DNA from: a bacterium
Lineage (GTDB): Bacteria; SZUA-182; SZUA-191; JAJRXT01
Assembly: GCA_024277605.1 (NCBI GenBank)
Contig: JAJRUU010000242.1
Span: 1-11,356, forward strand
DNA: 11,356 nucleotides
Reading direction: 5' to 3'
Shown: piece after piece, positions 1 to 7,783 of the stretch
Position numbering within the stretch: the first letter of the stretch is position 1
Layout of the letters: the number at the start of each line of letters is the position of its first letter
Program-made: the position numbers and the translations under genes
The notes under the pieces: generated by a model
Told to the model about the DNA's origin: nothing
The model's database searches: none
Seen by the model: the letters and a program-made list of their open reading frames with translations, nothing else

Positions 1-59
1 CACAATTTTGCAAATTTTGAGCATCTCTTTATTCGAGAGACCTCATATTTATCAGCTAC

Positions 60-1274
60 TTACGCAATGTGATTACCAAAAAGCTGAAACATCTGGTTGT
101 ATCCAGTTGAATTTATTCGATTATTAACCGGACAGTAGTGGCTTGAAGTAGGAACTAAGCGTGCTAACATTGGAGTGTGTGTTGTAAGCATAACTTGGCA
201 ATTAGATTGTTCTGCTAATTCACCAAATGCTTGAATTAACATTTTTTGATTGTCGGGGTGTTGACTTGTCTCTGGCTCTTCTACTGCATATATTACATTT
301 ACCGCTCCTTTTTCATTTGCAGCCTGCTCGGCTTTTGCTCGAAAAAAGTTTAGCAATATTAACCTTCTAATACCACTGCCTCTTTTATTGATTGGAATAT
401 CACCATCTCCTGTTAATGTTATTTTGAATACATTAGACCAATTTGAAGTAAATACTGGCGTTAGCTCATTAGCAAGTGACGGGTTCATTTCTCGTAATTT
501 AGAAACTGTTTGATCTGCCATTTTCCGAACCTGTTTTTCTACGTGCGCAGAAATTTCTTCTAATTCGAGAGCTTTTTCTTTGATTGCTTCTTTAACTGCT
601 GCTTTCATTGGATCTTGCGCTTCATCGTCTTGATCTGTACTTTTCAGATCTGACTTAAAAATCGCAAATGCCGGAAGATATGTTTTAAGCTTATCCCATA
701 TTTTTTTAGCAGTTTCTTGATCTAAAGCTATTTCCCTAGGTTCTAGTTTTAGATCACTTACAGATTCCCATATTTTTCTTCTTATAAGTGTGTTGACTTT
801 TGTGTCAATGCCATCAGTGTTTGCACTAAGGCCTTTTGCCCTCTGTTTTAATTCAGCATTCTTTAAAAGAAGTAGATCATTAATACCGTCTGTACTTGGA
901 TGAAGAGCAAACGCATAACTCCCTGTAAGCTTTGCTATTTTTAGAGAACAGTTATAAGCTTTATGTATCTCTAACAAGCCATTCTGGTTTAGTAAATACT
1001 CATCTTTAAGGTTTGTAGGATAATTTGCATCAATAACGAGTGCCTCAGGAAAATCAGAAAATTCGCAAATTATTCTTACATCAGTCTTATTTCCAGTAAT
1101 GCTTGCATCATCAGAATCAATTTTCATTTCATCAAAAAATATAGCTACGGCATCTAAGATTGCAGATTTGCCAGCATCATTTTTGCCTACAAAAACTGTA
1201 AGATTATCTATATCAATTGAAGTTTCATCTTCGTAGCATCGGAAATTTCTGAGTCTAACACGCTTTAATTTCAT
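60..1274 (-). CDS. OLD/RecF-like AAA ATPase, no nuclease domain
   Basis: This 404-residue P-loop ATPase is of the ABC/SMC-like type found in OLD-family nucleases, RecF and several phage-defence modules. Visible motifs are Walker A GKNDAGKS at residues 30-37, a signature-like RGSGIRRL at 298-305, Walker B with catalytic glutamate in VIYAVEEPET at 327-336, and the switch histidine in TTHTP (His366). The middle (about 215-270) is rich in charged residues and probably helical or coiled. OLD proteins usually continue into a C-terminal TOPRIM nuclease, but this one stops about 38 residues after the switch histidine. It is therefore either a stand-alone ATPase working with a separate partner or a truncated copy. 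The ATG is preceded by AAGGAG (1282-1287) with a 7-base spacer. It lies 32 bases downstream of the amidotransferase gene and is clearly more AT-rich than the rest (one 60-base line counted by hand gave 22 G/C), which suggests transfer. The substrate and role are unknown; a defence function is inference. Confidence 0.8.
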   Translation of the reverse strand: MKLKRVRLRNFRCYEDETSIDIDNLTVFVGKNDAGKSAILDAVAIFFDEMKIDSDDASITGNKTDVRIICEFSDFPEALVIDANYPTNLKDEYLLNQNGLLEIHKAYNCSLKIAKLTGSYAFALHPSTDGINDLLLLKNAELKQRAKGLSANTDGIDTKVNTLIRRKIWESVSDLKLEPREIALDQETAKKIWDKLKTYLPAFAIFKSDLKSTDQDDEAQDPMKAAVKEAIKEKALELEEISAHVEKQVRKMADQTVSKLREMNPSLANELTPVFTSNWSNVFKITLTGDGDIPINKRGSGIRRLILLNFFRAKAEQAANEKGAVNVIYAVEEPETSQHPDNQKMLIQAFGELAEQSNCQVMLTTHTPMLARLVPTSSHYCPVNNRINSTGYNQMFQLFGNHIA

Positions 1275-1306
1275 TTTATTTCTCCTTGCACTATATCATC
1301 TTGGCG

Positions 1307-3235
1307 TTAATCATAATAACTCTCTATATCAAAATTGGGGGGATTCCCCCCCGGGGGACTTGTCCCCTCGATAAACATTTGCTGCCATATCTCAAAGCCC
1401 ACCAGCATCCATAGGAGCATATAGTGCCAGCGCATACGGGGATGCGGCGGGTAATCCAGTATCTGTTTTATGTAGGCATAGTTGAATAATCCTCTTTCCC
1501 TTACTCGTCTGGGGGTGAGGATTCTCTCTGTGGTATATTTTAAATCCTTTTTAAATTGAAAATAGGGATTAATGGCGAAACCCCATTTTTTCTTATTTAT
1601 TGTGGCTGTCGGCAGATGGGCGGCCATGGCTTGCTTAAATATATGTTTGGGGTGGTTACCCTTTATCTTTAGGTTACTTGGTATATTAAAGGCGTACTCC
1701 ACCAAATCCAGATCCAGAAACGGCACCCTTACCTCTAATGAGTTAGCCATCGACATGCGGTCTTCATTTAGCAAAAAGTCATCCACCAGTTTGGTGTGAA
1801 ACTCGGCCAATAATACCTGATCTAAGAAATTAGCTGAGGCATCCGCAAAATAGGGGGCGTATAGTTCTTTTACTTGATTTACTCCAGGTGAGCTATTTGC
1901 ATAAATATGCTTATAATTCGCCGCTTCATAATCCCATACATTGCGCAGGATGAGATAATAGCGGGCCTTATCCCCTAACGAGAGCAGCATCTGCAACCCG
2001 CGGCGGTATTCATCAAAACGCAGCAGACCCGATTTGTCTTGCAGGCTAAACACAAGTGAACTTAAGCGGGCCAGCACTTGCCGGGTGATAAATTGCGGCA
2101 TCAGGTGATGCAGCGCCTGGCTGGGGTAAATAAACTGATTGCTGGTATAACCGGCAAAGAGTTCATCTACTCCCAAACCACCCTGCACTACTTTTACGTG
2201 CTGGCTGGCAAACCGGGAGATTAAAAACCCTTGCAGCAGATTAACCTTAGGCTCCTCGGCATGCCAGATTACCTGCGGCAGATACTTTAAGGGGTCAGCT
2301 TCAATGCTTATTTCGTGATGCTGGGTATTAAACCGCCTGGCAATAAGCTGGGCGTCACTTAACTCATCGGTCGGCTCACCAAAGGCCATGGAGAATGTAT
2401 TGATCGGTTCACTGCTCACCTGACTCATTAAGCTCACTATTGAGCTTGAATCCATACCGCCCGATAGATACACCCCCAGGGGCACATCGCTTATCAGCTG
2501 ACGTTTTATGGCCTGCCTCAAGTGATCTACAATCCCTGCCTGGTAATCCTCCAGGCTGCGCTTACCTTGTATCTGCGGAGTAAGCCGCCAGTATTTTTGC
2601 AGACTTATCATCTGGTTTTGGAAGCTTAATATAGTAGCGGGGGGGAGTTTTTTTATGCCGGAAAATAAGGTGTCCTCACCCGGCAGAAAGCGCAGGTTTA
2701 AAAAATAATGGAGCGCTTGAAAGTCCAGCTTGCGCTTTATCTGTGGCGCCAGCAACAAGGCTTTAATCTCGGATGAGAAGAGCAAGATATTGTTATCATA
2801 ATAATAATACAGGGGTTTTACCCCCATCTGATCCCGAACCAACAGCAGGCGCTGCCTTTTTTTATCCCACAGGGCAAAGGCAAATATACCGTTCAGCTTA
2901 GCGGCAAGCGCATCACCGTACTCCTCGTATAAATGCACCAGCACTTCGGTATCAGAGGCAGTATAAAACTTATGCCCTTTGCTTACTAAATCCTTTTTTA
3001 GCTCCGGGAAGTTATAAATCTCCCCGTTATAGACCACCCACAAGCTTTTATCTTCATTATGGATGGGTTGCTGCCCGGTGGCTAGATCGATGATACTCAA
3101 GCGGCAATGACCCAAAGAGATCGCAGCATCCTGATAATCCCCGGTATCATCCGGGCCGCGATGCTTTAAGATATCCGTCATACCATAAAGCAACACTTCA
3201 TCCTTAAATCCTATAAACCCGCAAATCCCGCACAT
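1307..3235 (-). CDS. asnB: Asparagine synthetase (glutamine-hydrolysing) family protein
   Basis: This 642-residue two-domain class II amidotransferase would release ammonia from glutamine and use it to amidate an ATP-activated carboxylate, classically aspartate to asparagine. The N-terminal glutaminase has the nucleophile Cys2 (MCGICGF), RGPDD at 26-30, NGEIYN at 70-75 and SDTE at 94-97. The synthetase domain has the PP-loop SGGMDSS at 258-264 and a GGLGVDELFAGY motif at 352-363. In the best-studied enzymes the latter reads G-E-G, and the glutamate, catalytic by my recollection, is Leu354 here. Its substrate could therefore be something other than aspartate, as in amidotransferases of surface-polysaccharide clusters. 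The final residues (about 624-642, P/G-rich) are encoded by two GC palindromes and look like an added tail. The ATG has TGAGGAT upstream with suitable spacing. It is divergent from rluB with its own promoter, and the ATPase gene follows 32 bases later. Confidence 0.9.
   Translation of the reverse strand: MCGICGFIGFKDEVLLYGMTDILKHRGPDDTGDYQDAAISLGHCRLSIIDLATGQQPIHNEDKSLWVVYNGEIYNFPELKKDLVSKGHKFYTASDTEVLVHLYEEYGDALAAKLNGIFAFALWDKKRQRLLLVRDQMGVKPLYYYYDNNILLFSSEIKALLLAPQIKRKLDFQALHYFLNLRFLPGEDTLFSGIKKLPPATILSFQNQMISLQKYWRLTPQIQGKRSLEDYQAGIVDHLRQAIKRQLISDVPLGVYLSGGMDSSSIVSLMSQVSSEPINTFSMAFGEPTDELSDAQLIARRFNTQHHEISIEADPLKYLPQVIWHAEEPKVNLLQGFLISRFASQHVKVVQGGLGVDELFAGYTSNQFIYPSQALHHLMPQFITRQVLARLSSLVFSLQDKSGLLRFDEYRRGLQMLLSLGDKARYYLILRNVWDYEAANYKHIYANSSPGVNQVKELYAPYFADASANFLDQVLLAEFHTKLVDDFLLNEDRMSMANSLEVRVPFLDLDLVEYAFNIPSNLKIKGNHPKHIFKQAMAAHLPTATINKKKWGFAINPYFQFKKDLKYTTERILTPRRVRERGLFNYAYIKQILDYPPHPRMRWHYMLLWMLVGFEIWQQMFIEGTSPPGGNPPNFDIESYYD
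1337..1367. repeat. Two adjacent GC palindromes in the 3' end of asnB
   Basis: GGGGGG-ATT-CCCCCC (1337-1351) is followed almost at once by GGGGAC-TT-GTCCCC (1354-1367). Both are perfect inverted repeats, and both are translated as part of the amidotransferase C-terminus. As minus-strand RNA the second hairpin reached would be six G-C pairs followed by AAUUUUG, so it could slow or end transcription before the ATPase gene. It resembles a small REP-like palindromic element inserted into a coding end. I saw no other copy in this window and no flanking duplication. Confidence 0.6.
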
Positions 3236-3263
3236 TTGGTATCCTCATTTAGCTATCCCGGAA

Positions 3264-3292
3264 ATTATAACACAGCTTAGTACCGGTTTCTA
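3264..3292 (-). promoter_or_regulatory. Predicted sigma-70 promoter of asnB
   Basis: On the minus strand there is a perfect TATAAT (3264-3269) preceded by TGT, making an extended -10. A TAGAAA -35 (3287-3292, 4 of 6 matches) lies at the ideal 17-base spacing. The start codon lies about 29 bases beyond the -10, leaving a short leader with GAGGA as ribosome-binding site. Confidence 0.65.
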
Positions 3293-3397
3293 CATCAACC
3301 GTTTACCTTGCGACCCTTGCCCTTTCTGATCCCTTAATAGTAGCTTTTTTAAAGAAATTCTGTTAGGCTAGGTAGAAAATCATTTATTGAGGATACT

Positions 3398-4135
3398 ATG
3401 GAAAAGACCGATAAAATTCGATTACAGAAATATCTGGCGCAGATTGGAGTGGCGTCTCGCCGGGTAGCCGAGCAGTTGATTAAGGAGGGTCAGGTTACCG
3501 TAAACGGTCAGCCGATAACCGATATGGGAGTGCGCATTGACCCCCAAAAGGATGAGATAGAAGTAGAAGGCCGGATTATCAAACCCCAGAGAAAACGCTT
3601 CTATGTAATGCTCAACAAGCCCAAAGGGGTTATTACCTCCACCGCCGACCCCCAGAAACGCACCATTGTTACCGACTTTATTCGGGGAATCGAGGCCCGC
3701 CTATATCCTGTAGGGCGGCTGGACTACCACTCAGAAGGCTTGCTGCTGCTTACCAATGACGGTGAATTTGCGCAGCAGCTGATGCATCCCCGCTTCAAGC
3801 TTCCCAAGGAGTACTTGGTAAAGGTCAAGGGTGTGCCATCCAAAAAGGCTATAAATTTATTACGTAACGGTATACGGCTTGAGGATGGAAAAACCCAGCC
3901 CTGTTGGGTAATGGTAGCGGGGGATACGGGGAAAAATACCTGGCTGTCTATCACCCTGACTGAAGGCCGCAACCGGCAAATTCGCCGCATGTGCCAGGCA
4001 GTCAAATATCCGGTGATGAAGATTAAACGGGTGCGCTATGGAAATTTAAACCTGGGCGAGCTTGCCCCGGGGGAATTTCGCCCGCTCACTGCTCAGGAAG
4101 TCAAAGGGCTGCTGGATTTTGCTAAAGAAGGCTAA
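3398..4135 (+). CDS. rluB: RluB/RsuA-family rRNA pseudouridine synthase
   Basis: This 245-residue enzyme would isomerise a uridine to pseudouridine in ribosomal RNA; E. coli RluB acts on 23S rRNA helix 80 and RsuA on 16S. An N-terminal S4 RNA-binding domain occupies about residues 7-55 (LQKYLAQIGVASRR). The catalytic domain follows, with LNKPKGV at 72-78, the active-site Asp109 in GRLDYHSEGLLLLTNDG (106-122), and EGRNRQIRRM at 189-198. The sequence and short S4 linker favour RluB over RsuA, but the two are hard to separate without alignment. The ATG is supported by GAGG (3389-3392) with a 5-base spacer. The gene is divergent from the amidotransferase (162 bases) and converges on the regulator gene with only 35 bases between stops. 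I see no clear terminator there and no convincing promoter upstream. Confidence 0.92.
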   Translation: MEKTDKIRLQKYLAQIGVASRRVAEQLIKEGQVTVNGQPITDMGVRIDPQKDEIEVEGRIIKPQRKRFYVMLNKPKGVITSTADPQKRTIVTDFIRGIEARLYPVGRLDYHSEGLLLLTNDGEFAQQLMHPRFKLPKEYLVKVKGVPSKKAINLLRNGIRLEDGKTQPCWVMVAGDTGKNTWLSITLTEGRNRQIRRMCQAVKYPVMKIKRVRYGNLNLGELAPGEFRPLTAQEVKGLLDFAKEG

Positions 4136-4170
4136 AGTTCAAGCTAAGACCATTGAATGCTTGCGGCCAG

Positions 4171-5526
4171 CTATTCCTTCAAACTTATGCCATAGGCTTT
4201 CAACTTGCGGTGCAGGTGGCTTCTCTCTATCTGCAATTGGCGGGCGGTTTGGGCGATATTGCCATTACTCTCTTTTAGCTTGTGCAGCAAAAATTCGCGT
4301 TCGAATTGCTCCCGGGCTTCCTTTAAGGAACCCGCTTCTTCAACCCAGGCGGTGGAGACGGCCGGGTTGGCTATTGAGTGGGGGATGTGCTCCAGTTGAA
4401 TTACTTGATCGGATACCATGATAACCATTCGCTCTAAAATGTTTTTTAACTCGCGTACATTACCCGGCCATGGGTGTTCCAGCAAAGCCTTAAGCGCTGG
4501 TTTACTCAAGCTCATCGGTTTTTTACCGTTTCTAAAGCAGAGTTCTTTTAAAAAGTGATCCGCCAGAAGCGCCATATCCTCCCGGCGCTCTCTTAATGGA
4601 GGGGCCGTAAAGGGGACTACATGCAAGCGGTAATATAAATCCTCACGAAAATTACCCGCTTTTATTTCTTGCTCTAAATCTTTATTGGATGCGGCAATAA
4701 GCCTGACATCCACTTCAATCTTTTTCGAACCACCCACCCGTTCAAATATCTGCTCTTCTATTACCCGCAGCACCTTCGATTGGGTCCTAAGACTCATATC
4801 ACCTATTTCATCTAAAAACAGGGTACCGCCATGGGCCTGCTCAAACTTGCCATAGCGGGTGTTGGTGGCCCCGGTAAAGGCCCCCCTCTCATGCCCGAAC
4901 AGTTCACTCTCGATAAGTTCATCCGGGATGGCGGCGCAGTTTACCGCCACAAAGACCCCATTCTTGCGCTGGCTTAACCAATGGATGTTGCGGGCGATGA
5001 GCTCCTTGCCGGTACCGTTTTCGCCATAGATCAGCACCCGCCCCTCGCTGGGAGCTACCAACTCCACCTGTTTTTTAAGTTCGCAAATAATTTTGCTATT
5101 GCCTATTATCTCATAATTTTTTGCCATCTCGTGGCGCAGTTTTATATTCTCCTGCTCCAGGCGTCTTTTATCAAGCGCATGTTGGACAATAAGCACCGTT
5201 TTATCCAGCGACAGCGGTTTTTCCAAAAAATCATACGCCCCCAGCTTGGTGGTCTTCACCGCCGTCTCAATCGATCCATGACCGGAGATCATCACCACTT
5301 CTACCTGTGGTGCAATTTCCTTGATTTTACTCAATGTCTCAATCCCATCCATCCCCGGCATCCAGATATCCAGCATTACCATATCCGGCGGCTCCTGCTT
5401 GATTATTTCCAGGGCCTCCTGCCCATTCTGAGCGGTATGCACTTCATACCCTTCATCCTGCAACACTCCACTTAATGAGGTGCGGATGCTGCCTTCATCG
5501 TCTACTATTAATATGTGATTTCTCAT
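4171..5526 (-). CDS. NtrC/NtrX-type sigma-54-dependent response regulator
   Basis: A complete three-domain regulator of 451 residues that would bind enhancer sites and use ATP to open sigma-54 RNA polymerase promoters. Counting from ATG at 5524-5526, the receiver (about 3-120) has Asp9-Asp10, phospho-acceptor Asp53 in LDIWMPG, Ser81 and Lys103 (EKP). The AAA+ domain has Walker A GENGTGKE at 168-175, the sigma-54-contact loop GAFTGA at 215-220, Walker B FLDE at 237-240 and FREDLYYRL at 293-301. A Fis-type helix-turn-helix ends the protein (about 420-446). A TTG codon six bases earlier (5530-5532) is in frame, but AAGGAG (5533-5538) abuts it, whereas that site is 6 bases from the ATG, so I chose ATG. 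The gene follows the FAD oxidoreductase with a 10-base gap. No sensor kinase lies in the window, and I found no good -24/-12 promoter here for it to act on. Confidence 0.93.
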   Translation of the reverse strand: MRNHILIVDDEGSIRTSLSGVLQDEGYEVHTAQNGQEALEIIKQEPPDMVMLDIWMPGMDGIETLSKIKEIAPQVEVVMISGHGSIETAVKTTKLGAYDFLEKPLSLDKTVLIVQHALDKRRLEQENIKLRHEMAKNYEIIGNSKIICELKKQVELVAPSEGRVLIYGENGTGKELIARNIHWLSQRKNGVFVAVNCAAIPDELIESELFGHERGAFTGATNTRYGKFEQAHGGTLFLDEIGDMSLRTQSKVLRVIEEQIFERVGGSKKIEVDVRLIAASNKDLEQEIKAGNFREDLYYRLHVVPFTAPPLRERREDMALLADHFLKELCFRNGKKPMSLSKPALKALLEHPWPGNVRELKNILERMVIMVSDQVIQLEHIPHSIANPAVSTAWVEEAGSLKEAREQFEREFLLHKLKESNGNIAQTARQLQIERSHLHRKLKAYGISLKE

Positions 5527-5532
5527 GGACAA

Positions 5533-5538
5533 CTCCTT
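5533..5538 (-). promoter_or_regulatory. Ribosome-binding site overlapping the upstream stop region
   Basis: AAGGAG on the minus strand shares its first two bases with the TAA stop of the oxidoreductase gene (5537-5539). It sits 6 bases before the ATG at 5526. Ribosomes ending the first gene would be placed to start the second, which suggests translational coupling and decides the start of the regulator. Confidence 0.75.
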
Positions 5539-7021
5539 AGCGGGAGGTAATGATACGGGCTAGATTTAGCGCACTGATACTCACCAGGTTGGTACCATGC
5601 CCGGGGAAACTGGTATCCCCCACTATATACAGGTTCTTATAATGTGTATAATTAGAAAAATGCTTAAAGCCAAAACCGGAAGGGGTCGTCGCCAACCCGG
5701 TGACCACCCCCTGCGGCCTGCCGGTTTGTTTCTCAAAATCAAGTGGAGTAAACGCCTCCTTATACTCGATTCCTTCATCGATAAAGGGAACCAGCGAACG
5801 TAAGGAATCAATGACCCGCTCCATTTGCTGCTGCTTTCGCGTTGCGTAATCCGAACGGTTGCCCCATTGCCTGTCCTGGGGCAGATAACAGCTAATCGTA
5901 AGCGCCCGCTTTCCCTTAGGGGCTCTTTTCACATCCCATTTAGGGCTGAGCGAAATTAATAAGGTACCCACATCCCCCAGTTTCTTATAATCATTTAATA
6001 AGAATACATTCTCCCGCATTTCATTTGGAAGCACGCCTTCATCGACTCCCAGGTAAACCGTGAAGGGCGCCCATTGGGGAGTAATATCTTCTGTCTGTAC
6101 CTTTAGCTTCTTAAGTATCCTGGAAGAGCTGGGTAATAGTTTCTCATACAAATTCCAGAGGGTTGTGTTGGCTATTATGTGTTTAGCCCTTATGCCCTGA
6201 CCGTTAGCCAGCATCACCCCTACCGCCCGCCGCCCTTCGGTGATTATGCTGGTCACCGGCGAATTGAATTTAACCTCTCCCTTGCGTTTGGTAATATGAT
6301 TGACCAACTGGTTAACCAACTCCTGTATTCCGCCATCTATATAGAAGATACCTCGTCGCGCCAGTCCGGTTAGGTAAGCATAGAATAAACTGCTGCACCC
6401 CTCCAGCGGCATTTGAGCGTAAAAGAAACATAATGTATCCAGCATACGCTTAACTTCTGCACTGGATACATTCTCTTCCAGTAATTGCAATGGTGATTTT
6501 TCATATTCTTTGTAGTGCTTGGACAGGCGCTGCTGCACATCTTTAAAATAGGTGTACTTCTCCTTTAAAGTATGGGGAACACAAAAGCAGTCCTTACGAT
6601 GCAACTCATAAAACACTTCCTCCAATCCTTCCAGCGTTTGCCAGCATTTTTTTAGCCCCGTAAAGTCGCTAGGAAACGCTCGCTGGAAGTCTTCCAATAG
6701 CTGTTGTTTGTTGGGACTAAAATTCAGCCGATGATTGGGCAGAACAAGCTGAAAACCCGGATCGAGCTGGGTTCTGGTAACAAACAATCCCAGCTTAGCC
6801 AGTACCCTCTCATGCCCGCCCCCCAGCTCAAAACCGTTTAAGATATTACCTCCCGCCTGGAAGGTATACCCCTCACGGGCAACCCGGGCGCATAGGCCGC
6901 CTGCTTGAGCTGCCTGCTCAAGTACAATGACCTTAAGCCCTTTTGCTGTCAGCAGGGCGCCAGTGGTAACCCCACCCAGACCAGCTCCTATAATAACTAC
7001 ATCCGCATCTAAATTTGCCAT
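5537..7021 (-). CDS. Phytoene desaturase-like FAD-dependent oxidoreductase
   Basis: This 494-residue flavoprotein belongs to the CrtI/CrtISO/RetSat-type amine-oxidase superfamily, whose members desaturate, isomerise or saturate polyenes. The N-terminal FAD-binding Rossmann fold shows GAGLGG at 12-17, Glu35 closing the dinucleotide fold, and AGGLCA at 40-45. The C-terminal FAD motif is NLYIVGDTSFPGHGTN from 463, typical of the family. I see no signal peptide or clear membrane helix. The ATG at 7019-7021 has AGGGA a few bases upstream. No phytoene synthase, prenyl-diphosphate synthase or other carotenoid gene is nearby, so a carotenoid substrate is not supported by context. The tight link is with the sigma-54 activator downstream. 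A related role such as a lipid or retinoid-like saturase, or a general NAD(P)/FAD reductase, is equally possible. The family assignment is firm, the substrate unknown. Confidence 0.85.
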   Translation of the reverse strand: MANLDADVVIIGAGLGGVTTGALLTAKGLKVIVLEQAAQAGGLCARVAREGYTFQAGGNILNGFELGGGHERVLAKLGLFVTRTQLDPGFQLVLPNHRLNFSPNKQQLLEDFQRAFPSDFTGLKKCWQTLEGLEEVFYELHRKDCFCVPHTLKEKYTYFKDVQQRLSKHYKEYEKSPLQLLEENVSSAEVKRMLDTLCFFYAQMPLEGCSSLFYAYLTGLARRGIFYIDGGIQELVNQLVNHITKRKGEVKFNSPVTSIITEGRRAVGVMLANGQGIRAKHIIANTTLWNLYEKLLPSSSRILKKLKVQTEDITPQWAPFTVYLGVDEGVLPNEMRENVFLLNDYKKLGDVGTLLISLSPKWDVKRAPKGKRALTISCYLPQDRQWGNRSDYATRKQQQMERVIDSLRSLVPFIDEGIEYKEAFTPLDFEKQTGRPQGVVTGLATTPSGFGFKHFSNYTHYKNLYIVGDTSFPGHGTNLVSISALNLARIITSR

Positions 7022-7153
7022 GGTTCCCTAAGTTTTATTTGCTACTTTAGTTTATTAACCTGACATCCCTTCTTTAAACAGTGGCTGAGGCGTGGACAGT
7101 TTCTGCCTTTTATTCCTTAGCGCCATCCATAGCATGATTCCCCTACCTGCCAT

Positions 7154-7783
7154 TCACATTCTACGCATCTCACTAAAGCTTATAGGCTGGCAGCGGCCAC
7201 CCTTGATCGCCTCCACCAACTCCGCTTCAGTCTCAATCCGGTCATTAAAATAAGTGAGGTAGTTACCCACATCAGCCGCACAATGGGCATCACTTCCGCC
7301 GGTACCCGGTAAATTCAATTTATGGCGCGCAGTTTCAGCAGCTATAGTCTCCTCTGCATTATGATTGGAGTTAAGTACCTCAATCCCATCTAAATTCAAC
7401 TTATATACTGTCTCCCCCAGTCCCAGAAAGGGGCGGAAAGGATGGGCTGCCAGAATCACCCCCCCTGCCTTGTGTGCCCATTCAATGAGATCGTCGCTTG
7501 AAGGTTCGCCCCTTATCAATTCATCTACCCCAAACACCAATAGATCGCCCTCTAAAAAGCCATCTTTATAGGCTCTGATTTCCTGTCCTGTCAATATTAC
7601 CAAATCATCAGCCTGGGTTCTTTTTCTTAACTCCGCCACCTCATCTTTATCCCAGAAACAATTGTGTTCGGTGATAACAATTCCATCCAGCCCAAACAAC
7701 TTGGCTGCATATACCAATTCTTCCGGCTCAAGCTGGCTGCATAAGGAATATTTGTTGGTATGAACATGCAAATCAATGAACAC
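7154..7783 (-). CDS. PHP-domain metal-dependent phosphoesterase
   Basis: A 209-residue stand-alone PHP domain, related to histidinol phosphatase, to the PHP domain of DNA polymerase III and to nucleotide phosphoesterases of the TrpH/YciV type. Metal-binding residues are all present: His6 and His8 (DLHVHT), Glu39-His40 (ITEHN), Glu68 (GQEIR), His114 (AAHP), and Asp165 with His167 (GGSDAH). The reading frame is open further upstream to 7864, but that part only encodes an unrelated antisense-of-frame stretch inside the rhomboid gene. The GTG at 7781-7783, with GGAG eight bases before it, gives the family-typical start MFIDLHVHT, so I chose it. It overlaps the end of the rhomboid gene by 11 bases, implying co-translation. 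The probable activity is hydrolysis of a phosphoester, perhaps a nucleotide or short oligonucleotide; the substrate cannot be told from sequence. Confidence 0.88.
   Translation of the reverse strand: MFIDLHVHTNKYSLCSQLEPEELVYAAKLFGLDGIVITEHNCFWDKDEVAELRKRTQADDLVILTGQEIRAYKDGFLEGDLLVFGVDELIRGEPSSDDLIEWAHKAGGVILAAHPFRPFLGLGETVYKLNLDGIEVLNSNHNAEETIAAETARHKLNLPGTGGSDAHCAADVGNYLTYFNDRIETEAELVEAIKGGRCQPISFSEMRRM

Noticed and set aside
1..24. Start of a further minus-strand gene (MLKICKIV) after the ATPase
   Set aside because: Only eight codons are visible and there is no properly spaced ribosome-binding site, so it cannot be supported from this window.
4136..4170. Terminator between the convergent rluB and regulator genes
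   Set aside because: The 35-base gap offers only a 3-bp inverted match and no U-tract.
4062..4421. 119-codon plus-strand frame bridging the rluB end and the regulator 3' end
   Set aside because: It runs in another frame of rluB, then antisense to the regulator helix-turn-helix; its product has an arbitrary composition.
4981..5475. 164-codon open frame on the plus strand inside the regulator gene
   Set aside because: It is antisense to well-conserved receiver and AAA+ coding sequence, has no recognisable motifs and no ribosome-binding site of note.
5527..5532. TTG start of the sigma-54 regulator
   Set aside because: The AAGGAG site abuts this TTG with no spacer, while the ATG at 5526 is at normal distance.
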